From Maylandia zebra (Eukaryota > Chordata > Actinopteri > Cichliformes > Cichlidae): 64,000 bases of DNA. Positions 26,501 through 37,437 of the stretch are shown piece by piece. The notes beneath the pieces were generated by a model. The model searched no databases. It worked only from the letters and a program-made list of their open reading frames with translations, and was not told where the DNA came from. The position numbers and the translations under genes are program-made. Position 1 is the first letter of the stretch. Each line of letters starts with the position of its first letter. Where the stretch lies: the NCBI RefSeq assembly GCF_041146795.1, contig NC_135181.1, positions 1,228,501 through 1,292,500 on the forward strand, written 5' to 3'.

Positions 26501-26822
26501 ATTATTTGCTGCTCATGATAACTGTTGTTCTACAAGATGTCCAATCATGAGGTGTGCTTCATTTTTCTGCACGAGTGCTGTGAATGTTTTGTTTTTTTTT
26601 CCACATGACTGCAAGTGCTTACATTTTCTGTTGGGTATTTAACAGTATGTTCAGTGCACACTGCTTATGCACGTGCTCTTCATTGTACCACCGACGTATC
26701 TAGAAGGCACTCACGTTAACCTAAAAAATACCAAACACACATTACTGTTTTTTCATTCAACCTTTTAACATTTCCAGAGTTTTGATGACAGTGTGCTGAC
26801 AGATGAACTGCCTTCTCCTTAG
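14569..26822 (+). CDS. tdrd6: Tudor domain-containing protein 6 (TDRD6), 14 coding exons
   Basis: TDRD6 is a germ-granule scaffold whose extended Tudor domains bind dimethylarginine on Piwi-pathway partners; in fish it acts in nuage and the Balbiani body (family knowledge). The start is the ATG at 14569 (GCCAAAATGT, protein MSSILGLP); upstream in-frame codons lack ATG. Exons: 14569-20164, 20407-20486, 21324-21386, 21465-21519, 21952-22031, 22217-22271, 22989-23044, 23589-23652, 23772-23833, 24449-24503, 24587-24642, 24728-24791, 25274-25347, 26778-26822 (TAG). The frame stays open throughout and gives 2134 residues. Seven Tudor cores centre on residues ~95 (IDKG), 324 (VDSG), 559, 800, 1011 (VDYG), 1333 (VDFG) and 1559 (LDYG). 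The acidic tail is built from micro-exons, some duplicated. The acceptor of exon 5 is uncertain. The neighbour pla2g7, tail-to-tail, matches human gene order. Confidence 0.93.
20546..21250 (+). mobile_element. Non-autonomous hAT with residual BED zinc finger, in tdrd6 intron
   Basis: The ends TAGGACTGTGCGATATGA and TCATATCGCACAGCCCTA are inverted. The flanks CTTAAAAG (20538-20545) and CTTTAAAG (21251-21258) form an 8-bp target duplication with one mismatch. On the plus strand, 20850-20945 still encodes a BED-type finger (CKLC then NTTNLFYHLRTNH), the N-terminal DNA-binding domain of hAT transposases; the catalytic part is deleted. The element fills a small intron and lies within about 75 bp of both neighbouring exons. 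Confidence 0.85.
22360..22890. mobile_element. Tc1-type MITE in tdrd6 intron
   Basis: The ends CACCATATTGCCAAAAGTAT and ACTTTTTGGCAATATAG are imperfect inverted repeats and lie between TA dinucleotides (22358-22359, 22891-22892). The 531-bp interior has no transposase frame. It looks like an internally deleted Tc1/mariner element of the TATTGCCAAAAGTATTC family common in fish. Confidence 0.75.
25490..25798 (+). mobile_element. tRNA-derived SINE in tdrd6 intron
   Basis: The head has RNA polymerase III A-box-like (TGGCTCAAGAGTTGGG) and B-box (GGTTCGAGCC) sequences. A conserved SINE core follows (TGTCCTTGGGCAAGACACTT), then a 3' tail (AAAGCGCTTTGGGGTCC). A 10-bp duplication TTAGGCTATG flanks it (25480-25489 and 25799-25808). 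The core resembles the teleost V-SINE type. It is not a functional tRNA gene. Confidence 0.88.
26100..26201. mobile_element. Short TTAA-flanked MITE (piggyBac-like)
   Basis: A ~100-bp imperfect palindrome starts TTAACTCATTCACTGCCAT and ends ATGGCTGGCAGTGAATGAGTTAA (last TTAA at 26198-26201). An internal copy of the terminus lies at about 26160. It sits in the last tdrd6 intron. Confidence 0.65.
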
Positions 26823-26996
26823 GACAGTTTTGGTAAGTTTTGTTCTCCAGAATAATCCGGTCATTCATACAATGTTACCATTGGAGTAGGAAGTAGTAAT
26901 AGAAATGAAGAGCCTGCCATTGGGTGCTTCTTATTCTGCAAACATGTCTAATCACTTTCTTGTGCCTCAACTTCTTTGATGCTCATATTAAAATAT

Positions 26997-27002
26997 AATA
27001 AA
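26997..27002 (+). terminator. tdrd6: Candidate polyadenylation signal of tdrd6
   Basis: AATAAA lies 175 bases after the tdrd6 stop codon, the first such hexamer downstream. Another occurs near 28896, so a longer 3' UTR is possible. Confidence 0.5.
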
Positions 27003-30000
27003 TAACCACGAGTGTGGAGCTGAGTGATGTTTCAGAAAGCAGGTGTAACAAACTCTGAGTCTAACTGAACTCTGATGGTGCAGTCAACTCAGTGCAGCTC
27101 GATACCAGAATTTCCAACAGACAAAAAACCAGGAGAGCTAAAATATCAATATATGATCGATGAATAGAAAAGAGGTTTTATTCAGCCTCGTCAGTCAACT
27201 TTTACACTTGGCTTTTGTGTGTGTTGGTAGATGAGGTGTTCAGCAGTAACCCGATGGGAGTGTACATGACAGCAAGCTTATGTGGCCCAAACTGGAGGGT
27301 GTTTTTCTTTTCCTTTAAAGAATGATTGTTCTGTGATATCAGACATTAATCTCGGTGATCTGCAGCGGCAAAGTTGTTGAGATTCAAACTTTCAAATAAG
27401 GCAGCATTAAAACTGCAGAACTCAGCCAGAGCAGCTTGTTGAAGCAGTGGTCAGCAGCAGTTACTTGAAGCAATCATTTTGTCTGTGACACACTGTGGCA
27501 GAAATGTTGGATCAGTCTTCTTCACAACAAAGCTTCAGTTCATTGAGGTTTGCAGCTGTGTTGAGGTCTGGCCATTGCAACACTGATTCTTTTCTTTTTC
27601 TGCCGTTCTGTTGGAGGTTTGCTGCTGTGCTTGAATTCTAGTCGAGCTTAAGTTTGGTTGACTCAGTGAGTACAAAGTGTGCAAGTCACGTGGCTGCAAA
27701 ACAAATCTGTCCTCAGCCTTCCACCTCTGTGACAGTTTGTACGGGGTGTTTGTGATGTAACAGCCCAAAGTCAGATGTAACTTTGCAAACCTAAGTTGTG
27801 CTGCCAGAGGCTTCCCCCGGCAGCCGTTCCAAGTAATTCCTACTTATTCAGTGTTTCTGTAGTTTTACTGTCATGAACTCCAACTGAGGCTGAGATGTAG
27901 CTCAAACCTTTGCTCTTATAGACATGTGACAGTGGATTTAGGGTTTCTCAGGTTTGTAAGAGTCCTGTGACGACTTTGTTTTTCACACAGCTGTAGATTC
28001 TAGATTTTGTTTCTGTGATAGTGGGTCTGCAGTGTTGAGTGATTGCTCTCAGTCCCTGAGCCATGTTAAAAGAAACCTTGAGTCTTTCAAAAGATATCAA
28101 ATCTTTATCAACTGTATGAATGAAGAATTAAAACTGTCAGCTGCTTCAGGCACAGAAACTCGGAGCGTGTTGAAGAAAACCTGTCACGGTGCAGGTTAGC
28201 ATCACGCGCTGCTGCTCTTGTAACTGACTCGGAGCTGAAGTTGGCGTTCTGTCAGAGCTTCTTCATCTCAGAGTTTCCACTAAACCTGCTTTCTGGAACA
28301 TGGGCAGATACAGATACCTGTCTGTTTGTTCTGAATGAGTTATGATGTTGATGTATGACGTTACCATTGAAAGTAGGAGGAGACAAAAAGCCGTTTTTGC
28401 TGACTGTTGCTTTGTTGCTGCTAACTTCCTTTTAGGAATCCAGCTGTCAAAGCTGTTCTGCTGAGCAGCAGCCGGCAGAGTGACTGCCTCTTCTTTTCGT
28501 TTTGGACATTAAATAGAAGATTAGTGTAACTGCATATTGTTTTGTGTTGTTTCAGATAGGTGCAGTTCATTTTCTGTGTTCATTTTAAGTGCCCAATGCC
28601 AGTGTTGTCATTGTTTTGGCTTCTTTGTGTGTTATCGTCCTATCGCTCATAGCCTTTGATCTGCTTATTTCATTGTTCCTCTAAAAACAAACAGCCACGA
28701 AGCTAAAAGTCTTTATATGGTAATAGTTGATAAAACATGAGGAGTTTATTTTGATAAACTGCCAAACAATTCTTTAGATGTTTGAGTCTTGAGTTTATTT
28801 GCTCTGGTTTCAGTGGCTGTTGTGAAATGCATGAAAAAAAAAAAAATCTGTATTTGGTGTTAATCCACGAGTTGAAGCAAATTTGTGTTGGCACAATAAA
28901 TATTACCATTCAGTGCACACGAGTCATGGTTTTGCTTCCCCGTTTCATTAGTTCCATTTTGGTGTTTCTGTAACATTTTATTAAAAAGGAACACGTCTTG
29001 GAAATGTTTCATGTTTGTCCCTGTAAAACATTTAGATCATCGTCCTCGTGGTGTTGGAAACAGTTGCTTTATGAACATACCCAGTGTTTAAAAACCACTT
29101 TTACAAGCTACAGATGGATATCTTTACTTTTTATAGAGATATCTAGATATAGAATGGGACACTGATTAATATCAGTAAGGTGATGTGCAACGAGATGACT
29201 GTGGCTTCATATAAACAAACATAACAGTTCTGTTGTCACACATTAGTGGACACCCAGCTGTGCAGGAATATCAAACTAATTTGACATCGTAGCCACATAC
29301 AGTGGGTGGGACAGGTGAAACTACATGATACACCTGTAAAGTTACAGAAAAGGTTTCATTGCTCGCACTGTCCTGTAATTATACATTTAGAATGTAAAGT
29401 TTCCATGAGTTCACAGAAAATGTCCTTATGCTTCGGTGTGGTACGGATGGCAATGACCAACAGGAAAAGCTGTAAGACACATGAAAAGACAGAAGTTCAA
29501 ACTCTATGCAGTCCTTCGTGTTTCTAAAGCTCTCCAGTGGGTTGAATTGGAGTCTTTGCTAGGGCAGTTTTGGCCCTCGGGCCTTATATTTGACACCTTG
29601 TTGCTTGTCAGTTTTCTCCTTTCTCCCATTCACAGAGCGCCCGGAGCAAGCTTCATAACCGAGACAGGTTTAATTCACTGCCTGTTTCTGTCGTCTTGTT
29701 GCCTTAGTATTTTAATTTGTGGACTCCCTTTAAAGATTGAATTTTACAGCCTTACTGCCACAAACTGATCAGTGAAGTGTCTTTAAAAATGAGTGCTAAA
29801 CATTTGTAAAGAAACCAGATTTATTGGATTTCTGTTGTGTATAAATGAAGTGTATAAAAGTTACATAGCACTGACCAAGGAAAGAACTGTACGGTGGCTT
29901 ATGGCCAATGGGATATTTAAAGCAGCTTTTTAGTGTTTACAATATTCATTGAAAGATGTTCTTGAAGTTACTGGATGCCTTTTACATGCTAGCTTGTCTA

Positions 30001-30463
30001 ATCTTTATCACATAATTCTATAATCATCTTTTTCTATTCTATAACTTAAGATTGTCATCATAGGCCGCATTACATAATCACACAGCAATCAGAGTACCTT
30101 GTCTTTGCTCAAAGGTCCAAAGAGGTACAGAAACATTTGGATTTATTTACACTAAAAGATAAAAACTGATTACAAAGATTTGTTCAAGAAATTGCAGCTA
30201 ATAGTAAAGATGTCACCAACAGTGAGAAGAAAGTTTCAAGCTGCTCGTATGCAACATTCAGGCCTCCTGAAACAAACACTACGCTGAGTGCTTGGTCCAT
30301 CCAGAAAAAATAAATCCATCCTTTGAGGTAGAGATTAGATTTCCATCTGATTACTGCTTAAAAAATGCCAAGTAGGCCTGACTTGACATTTTAAACCCTT
30401 TGCACTGACTCCTGCGCCCAAGACGAATGTGAGAGGCCACAGTATAAGAGGCACAGAGCCAGT
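27003..30463. other. Intergenic sequence and possible 3' UTRs between tdrd6 and pla2g7
   Basis: No convincing coding sequence is present. 29530-29610 (GGGTTGAATTGGAGTC and GGCCCTCGGGCCTTATATTTGACACC) resembles the end of a hAT family also seen at 35140-35200. A reverse-strand AATAAA (TTTATT, about 30142) could serve pla2g7. Confidence 0.5.
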
Positions 30464-33400
30464 TCAGATGGCGGACTGAAGCAAGTTGACATTAGTTCCT
30501 GGGATGAGGTTTTCATCTTCTCCGTTGATCAGAGGGTCCCACTGGTTAAAGTTCTTCTCCAGGCCTGCAAGAGTTTTGCACAGAGGAAAGGGGAGTAAGC
30601 AGAGTTCAGTCGATCTCTCAGCCAACTCCTCACAGCTCAGCTGATACTGTACACATCTTACTATTAATCCTGTAAAAATGGCTTTAATGTGCCCACAGCT
30701 GTGTTCCTGCATTACATGATTAAATCTGACGAACGACTAGCAGGAGCTCTTACCGAGATGGCGTTGCAGAAACGCTAGTGTTGCTTTATTGCACAGGTCT
30801 ATGGCGAGCTCTGGGTCGATCTCTCCTTTGAGTTTCATCAGCTTCCCAATCCAGTTGCCTGTGAGAAAGGTGAAGTCTGGGAAACTCTGGTGGACTGTAC
30901 CTCTGAAAGAATGCAGGTGAAGAAGAGACATCATCACAAAATCAGCCCAAATTACCCCCAAAGTCTCTGAAAGTGCAGCAGACCAGTACTGGTACCTGAT
31001 GGTGATCATTTTCCTCTGTATGACGGCCGAGTCGAGCTTCTTCATGCGGCTGATGTTTCCCGCCCACTGGAACTTCTCTGAGTTGATGAAAAAGATTGGC
31101 TGCTTCACCCGAGGAAAGATCTCATCGTCTAAAGGAGTCATCCAGGAGTCTAGCGCTACTCCACACCTGTTTATACGATAGCAGGCCAGGGTATTACTTT
31201 TAATAATCTGGGTCTGTTACTGCTGCCTGTAACACGTTTCTAATTTATGCTAAGCAAAGTGAAATGCCCTCATGCACACAGCTCTAGCCCTGCAGACATT
31301 ATGGACAATAAGTGATAAAAGACTGGAAACCATAAAAACGTACTTGAATTTAACCTCTTTACACAGAGCCTCTATGACTGTTGCTCCTCCAAACGAATGG
31401 CCCATCACTGCTATCCTGCACAGGTCCATGGAGTTCTGTTACCAAGAACATGAGAGAGAATTAAGAAATCAGCACAAATTAAATTGTACTCCACTGCGTT
31501 TCACATTTTTCCTGATCACAGATTAAAGTCTGCTGATGTTCTTTATGCAAAACAGCATTTCATGAACTTTGGACTCTGCAGCTGATAAGCTGAGGCTAAC
31601 ACAGGTTTTTTCCTCAGTGCACTTTCAAAAGTCATCTGAACCTAGTTGATGTCATTTTATTGTTTATACACACACGGCAGCACAAAAAGTAAGAACTTTG
31701 TGTTTGATGCTTCTTGCCAATAATCTTCTACAGCTGCAAAGTATATTTGGTGCCACGTTTGTAGGGAAACACATTTGTGCGTTGAGCAGCAGAGTTGAGT
31801 ATGCGGGCCAATGCCAAACAGCTTATTCTGTGTCGACTCTTGTGTGGCGTTGAATGGGATGAGCAAAGTATGAAGAAACAAGACATATCGGCAGTTTAAC
31901 AGTGTTTTTCACAAGTCAGCCAACAAAACCAAAAGTAGTGGTTGAAGAATGGGAAGCTATACCACAGCACTGCGTGACCAGCACGAGGAGCAGGTACCAT
32001 GCTGTTGTGGCCGTGTATGGTTCTTCCACATGCTGTTGTTATGACTCTTATGTCTTCAGAGTTCAATAAATGACACCAAATAGAAGATTTGGCAACTTTT
32101 TCAAACTTGTGGCAAAATGTGGCACCATTAAAAGGGGAAATAAATAAGCCTGGTCTAAGACTTATTGCCAATCAAGTCAACTAAATGAAGACTTTCGGTG
32201 CCAAGCTCATATATAAAAACAAAAAGTGCTGGTAAATGAACTTTGGAAGCTCGAGACTTTAGGGAAAGTTGCAATAACCACAAAGATACAACACTGCTAG
32301 AAACACTCGTTGGTCTTCTAAGCATCACACAGCAGGATGCAACAAACCCTGAAACAGATGTTCCAAATGTACAAGTTGAATTTTTGTGAACTAAGAAATG
32401 ATTAAGAAATTGAACAAGTGCGGGAATTGTGAAGTGGGCGTGTCCTACGTTAAGGATGTGCACACAGGAAGCAGTTCACTCATCAACCATTCATCGCTTT
32501 GGAGCTGATGTTTGTTGCAGACACTCCGTGCTGTACATACTTGGCACCTGCCCCATATGTCAATCAGCATCATCTTTGCAATACTTCACCTCAAAGCTTA
32601 GAAGAGTTGAGTGCTGGGGTTAGCCTACATCGCTTTGTCGGTGGTTTCTTCGCCCAGCTTGAAGTTGCACCACTCTGTGGTCTCTGGTCAAAAACTTGCC
32701 GTTGCTTCCTGATCTACTCTTTAAACTTTTCTCAGTTTCAAGTTGAGCAATCGAAGCAGTGAAGAATACCCCTGACTGACACACGACAGGAGTATAAATG
32801 GATTGGAAGTTGCCTAGGTAACCAGAGGCTGGAATGTCTGCTTCCTACGACGGGGGTCCACACAGGATCGCTCAGAGCACCGCTTTGTTGCCGACGGCTG
32901 GTTGCTAGGTTAACCCTTTAATGTATGTACCACTCTGTCATGTGTCAGTAACCAGCACACTTTGCTCTCCCAGGTATCAGCATCAGCTGTTCACCTCGAA
33001 GGTGAGAAGAGTTCAGCTTTAGCTTTAAACACTGTAAAGCTAAGAGGCTACAACTGTTGCCTTTTAGCTTTGATCAAACTTTGATCAAACTTCAAAGAGA
33101 CTTCTGCATTTCCTGGAGCCTTGTGACACTTGCCAACTTGCCCCATGCTCGTGTTACAACGACTTTCTGCGTCTTGTGACACATTTCCATTATTGTGTTT
33201 GCTACCACACACTGCATGCATGCATGCATGACAGCTGTCCTGCATGCATGTCACAGCCAGAGGTAACCAAAAGCTTACCTTCAGCGTTGACCAGTCAAAG
33301 TGCGTCTCCAGAACATTCTGCACTGAGATTCCTGAGTTGATTTCAGTGAGTTTATCCAGAGCCAGAATGCATTCATCTGCTCTTTGTTTCACCTGAAAGA

Positions 33401-36238
33401 TGAAACAAATGAATTCATTCTGTTTCTTTAAGGTGCCATTAATATTTACCTTTACATTCATGACATCTGTACAGATACGACAAACAAAACCATCTTTTTC
33501 CCCTACTATGGGATTTATATACTCCCGGTCTCCCTAAACTTTTGTTTATGGTGGGCAGCCAATCAGAGGGAGCTTCTCTTAAAGGGAGGGGACAGGAAGT
33601 TATAGTGGAGCTGAGCTGCTGCACTTGGACCCAGTACAAGATAAACCAGGATTGTGTTGAACTGTGAGTTTTGCGAAGCTACTCTGATGAACAGAAAAAA
33701 AAAAAAGAAATATCCCTCGCCTTAATCGTAGATTTAAAAAGCCAACTGCTATCTGCAGTCCCTCATTCCTTTCAGCTTTAAGATAAACGGGATGTGACCA
33801 CACGCTTGCCGTTTAACGTGACGTGCCCAGATGAAAATAGAAGAATGTCAGCTAGAACAAACGAGGATGTGGTTTGATTTTAACATCAGTGCCAAGCTGC
33901 CTGTGAGTAAGCGGGTATGAAGTTCACATCTTATGCAATCAAGAGACTGAATTTTAAACCCACAGAGGGAGTCTGTGGGTAATCTCTGCGACAACATACT
34001 TGTTTGTTTCTGAGGGGGAATTCGCTCTCTCCGTGCTGCAGAGCTCTGTAGTACATCCACTCCTTTACCAAGTTCTGTTGGGTGGCACCGGATGATTTTG
34101 TCAAACTTGCATTTGACCTTTCTGACTCTGGCTTCTCACAAAAATAATACGTAGCTGACGCCGACTGGTCTCTGTGGGAGAAAAATAAAACCATAACCTG
34201 TAGTTCCAGCCCTGGGAACAGATATTACTTCCTTCATGTTACTTGGAACAATTAGGGTTTAGACACATGCAGAGGACACATCCTGTTTGAGGCAGCGTGT
34301 GGCCCTCTCTCTGTAAGAAGCAAAGTCACTCTCATGTTGTTGCTCTCACACTGCAGCCGTGTGCTCTGTCTGCGGCTTTGTCAGCATGTCGCCGGCTGCT
34401 AAAATTCAGCAAAATAACACTTCCATCACCGTAAGTGACAGGCCAGCTGTGGCCATTATGTTCATCTCCATATGGTCCCCCTTGTCTGCATACTGAAAAG
34501 AATTGTGATGAGCTGGTTCATACCATTGTCTGCACACCCTTTCCACTCTTACTCCACACATAAACAGACAGCCAAGCAAACAATAGCAGAGGACAAACGT
34601 TCAGCTACGATTTCCTCCAAATGAAGATGACAAAGAACACCGATTTCAAACTCATTTTACATCGTGGGCCACATACGACCCACCTTAAGTGTGGGGACCA
34701 CTTAAGGTCAGAAACTCCTATTTCTGCCAGTGTAAAGATGTTGAAACAATTAATCCCTGAGATATCTTCATATGAGGAAAAGAAGTGCAACTGCAACAGT
34801 TTGTCTTATTTTACACATGTAACATAAAACTAAGAGAAACACTGTTGCTAGCTCATTGTGCACACTGTCATGCATTTAGAATAATGTACTTTTCTATAGT
34901 AAAAACATCTATAGTAGATGCTCGAAAAATGGGAACTTTTCTGTCATTTAATTTTTTGTATCTATCAGTAACTTTCTGGTGTAGCATGGACACAATGGTC
35001 TGCAAAACTTTAAATACAGTTAAAAGTTCCAAATCCATAGAGATGAGAGAACAGAGCCTTTATTTGTCAGTTGCCCACAACCGAGATGACAGACCTTGCC
35101 GACCGCACATACACAACATCACACGCTTTCCAGCGGGCCCGATTGGAGTCTCTGCCTGGCCGATTCTGGCCCCTGGGCCCTATGTTTGACAACCCTGCTA
35201 TAGAACAGTTGGCGCTTAATGGCATGAAAATGACATATGAACTAAATTGGAAAATTACCTGTGTTCCACTGATGCCACGATGAAGCCCTGAGAGGCCATT
35301 TCTGCACATATCGCTGAATACAAGGTCCTGAGAAACAATCACAGCAGCCACAGTGTGAGCAGAACTTGTAACGGGTTATTGCTGCAGGAGTGATGAAATA
35401 AAAAAAACAAATGCATTGTGTGTGTACCTAAAGGCTCCCAAGCCGTGGGAGAAGATGATCACGGGACATTTTTCATTCGATTTAAATGGAGCATCCAAAT
35501 AGGCTGGGATCTTGAAGGACCCTGAAATAGATGAAAATGAGGAACATTCACTTTGCCTATTTTTTTAAACCACATTAGAAAATGAAAGAAACCAGCTTTC
35601 TATTTTTTTAGTGACTAAAGTCATATAATATTGCTGTCCTGACCAAATACATTTGACTTTTACACCACAGAGAAATGGACTGTCAGGTTGGAGGTGGAAG
35701 CACAAGCACACAAGACTTGAGAAAAAATAGTCAATTTTATGCCATGAAATCATTAGAAATACTGGATTTTCCTAATTTATTCACCAAAGAGGTAGTTGAA
35801 GATCCTTTCACTGAGGGCCCTGTTCATTTTCATGAAGTCAGCCAAACCATTAAAGTACTCCTTGTATGGGACCCAGTCAGGCTTCCCTGCACTTTCCATC
35901 TCCTGACAGGGATAGTACAGCCGGAAGAAGGTGCCCTGTTGGAGAGACAGACAGTTCAAGCAACTCAGCAGAAGGCCATTTGCTCCCGTGATGTCAGCAG
36001 CCTGTTTGGCCCAATACCTGCTTTCCATAATACCCGTGGGTACCCAGCCCAGCATCTGCAGCACACTCAAGAATGTCAAATACAGATATGTGACCTCAGC
36101 TGTTACATGTCAGCACGAACAAAGGTTTTCTTTTGCTTGTACCTCTGCAGTGTGGTCCATCATGAAGTCAGTGCAGCCCACAGCGTTTGGGCCGTTGCCT
36201 GGAGGGATCCCGAGGTGGTTACTGCAGCTGCTGCCCAT
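30464..36238 (-). CDS. pla2g7: Platelet-activating factor acetylhydrolase (PLA2G7/PAFAH type)
   Basis: It hydrolyses the sn-2 acetyl or short oxidised acyl chain of PAF and related phospholipids. Ten coding exons, 5' to 3' on the minus strand: 36238-36143, 35935-35785, 35521-35428, 35327-35259, 34171-34000, 33392-33279, 31435-31344, 31166-30996, 30902-30754, 30564-30464. They join in frame to 402 residues. The alpha/beta-hydrolase triad reads Ser246 (GHSFGG), Asp269 (ALDSWM) and His324 (TVHQSF). FSHGLGAFRTLYSAI and EHRDQSASATYYF are PAFAH signatures. The start ATG (36238) has a strong context (TTCACCATGG), and its exon opens with 5' UTR after an AG. The protein begins MGSSCS and lacks the signal peptide of human plasma PLA2G7. 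A non-coding first exon probably ends at 36603. PAFAH2 is the alternative family member, but adjacency to tdrd6 favours pla2g7. Confidence 0.92.
31445..33278. other. Large pla2g7 intron without recognised genes
   Basis: This is the intron between the pla2g7 exons at 33279-33392 and 31344-31435. It contains a TGCATGCA repeat cluster (33210-33250) and minus-strand frames at 31896-32463 that look repeat-derived but match nothing I can name. Confidence 0.45.
34640..35203. mobile_element. hAT-like non-autonomous element in pla2g7 intron
   Basis: The left part reads TTCAAACTCATTTTACATCG then GTGGGCCACATACGACCC. The right end reads GGCCCTATGTTTGACAACCCTG. This is the familiar fish repeat whose ends read CAGGG-TGTCAAAC. 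The left terminus is damaged and I cannot define a clean target duplication. Confidence 0.5.
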
Positions 36239-36603
36239 GGTGAAGAAACTGAGCGCGGACCTCCTGTGGTCTGGCAAATAGAAACACACACACGTGTACA
36301 TCAATACTGCTGCTCTATAAACGGGAAAGATAACAGCACTAAAAGTCGGACTATTTCTGCACGGAAGCTACTGACTGCAATGAACATGTGTATACGCAGA
36401 CTGTATCATTATATCGTTTATTAGTATCAAATGAAAGGCAAAAACTTCTTCACTGTGGTAACTGTAACCAGCCGTATATGTCGCGAAGTTTACCCTTGAT
36501 CTAACCGCAGAGCCCCACACAATCGCACATTTAACTAAACGGGTCGAAGTGTTTGTGCTGTCAGTTAAAACAAAACCCAAAACGTGGCGTGTTAACTCCT
36601 ACC

Positions 36604-37437
36604 TGTCCTCGCCCACGCGTTAAATCTCTTGACTCCTAACTGAACAAACCCTCCATAAGAAAACATCGACTAGCGCACTTTCGACAGCGACCTAACCAAA
36701 CGTCCACTCTAGCCGCCGGTAACACTCGTTAAATAAAACAAAAAGCCTACCGGAGATACAGAAGTGCGAGCGCTGCCCGCTGTTTCTGCATCGGTTTCGC
36801 AATAACACCGTGGACTGACAGAGCAGTCACCGGATAAATGTACAACTTTGGGAGTGGTTAATGTTTTTGTCAGCTAGCCGCTGCTAGCATAGGAGGGGGC
36901 TAAACCAGAGTAGTGGATGAACGGTGTTGAGTCACTGTTGCAGTCCTGCCTTTGCCGGCCTAATGGCGTCCCCCCAACTGAAACCTTAATGACCTACATG
37001 TCATATTATTTAACAGTTGGCAATCATGCTGCTATCATTACTGTAATTACGACATTGGCGGCTCTAAATATAAACTCAACCAGGCGTATGAAATTGTGTT
37101 AACTGCTCTGTATACGGCTCTGGTTTATCGCAGCGACTCTCAGCTCTGGGATCACTTGTTTACAACAATCATCGACCCTTTAATTCATATTTTCATTAAT
37201 ATCGTGTGAGCCAAGGTGCTGTTGCCAAAGCAGCTGCATATAAGCGCTGGCTTCTCAGTGAAAATGGCATTTTAAAGTGTCTGTACTTTCGATGTGACTC
37301 CGCGTCTGTTGGGGGCAGCAGAGGGCAGCCGAGCGGGAAACAAAGCGAGGAGGGAGCAGAAGAGCGGTGGAGAACGATGCTGCGTTAGCAAAGCTAACTG
37401 TTTTCAACTCATTTATCAGCAACTCCTTGTGTTAAAG
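36604..37437. promoter_or_regulatory. Bidirectional promoter region between pla2g7 and ints9
   Basis: pla2g7 (minus) and ints9 (plus) start head-to-head about 1.2 kb apart at coding level and closer at transcript level. A likely pla2g7 non-coding exon ends at 36603 (donor GTAGGAG on the minus strand). The ints9 5' UTR covers roughly 37290-37437, a purine-rich, CpG-containing stretch. I see no TATA box for either, as usual for housekeeping promoters. Confidence 0.5.

Noticed and set aside
31896-32623. Open frames on both strands inside the pla2g7 intron
   Set aside because: Short, no recognisable family and inside an intron bounded by confirmed exons; likely old repeat sequence.
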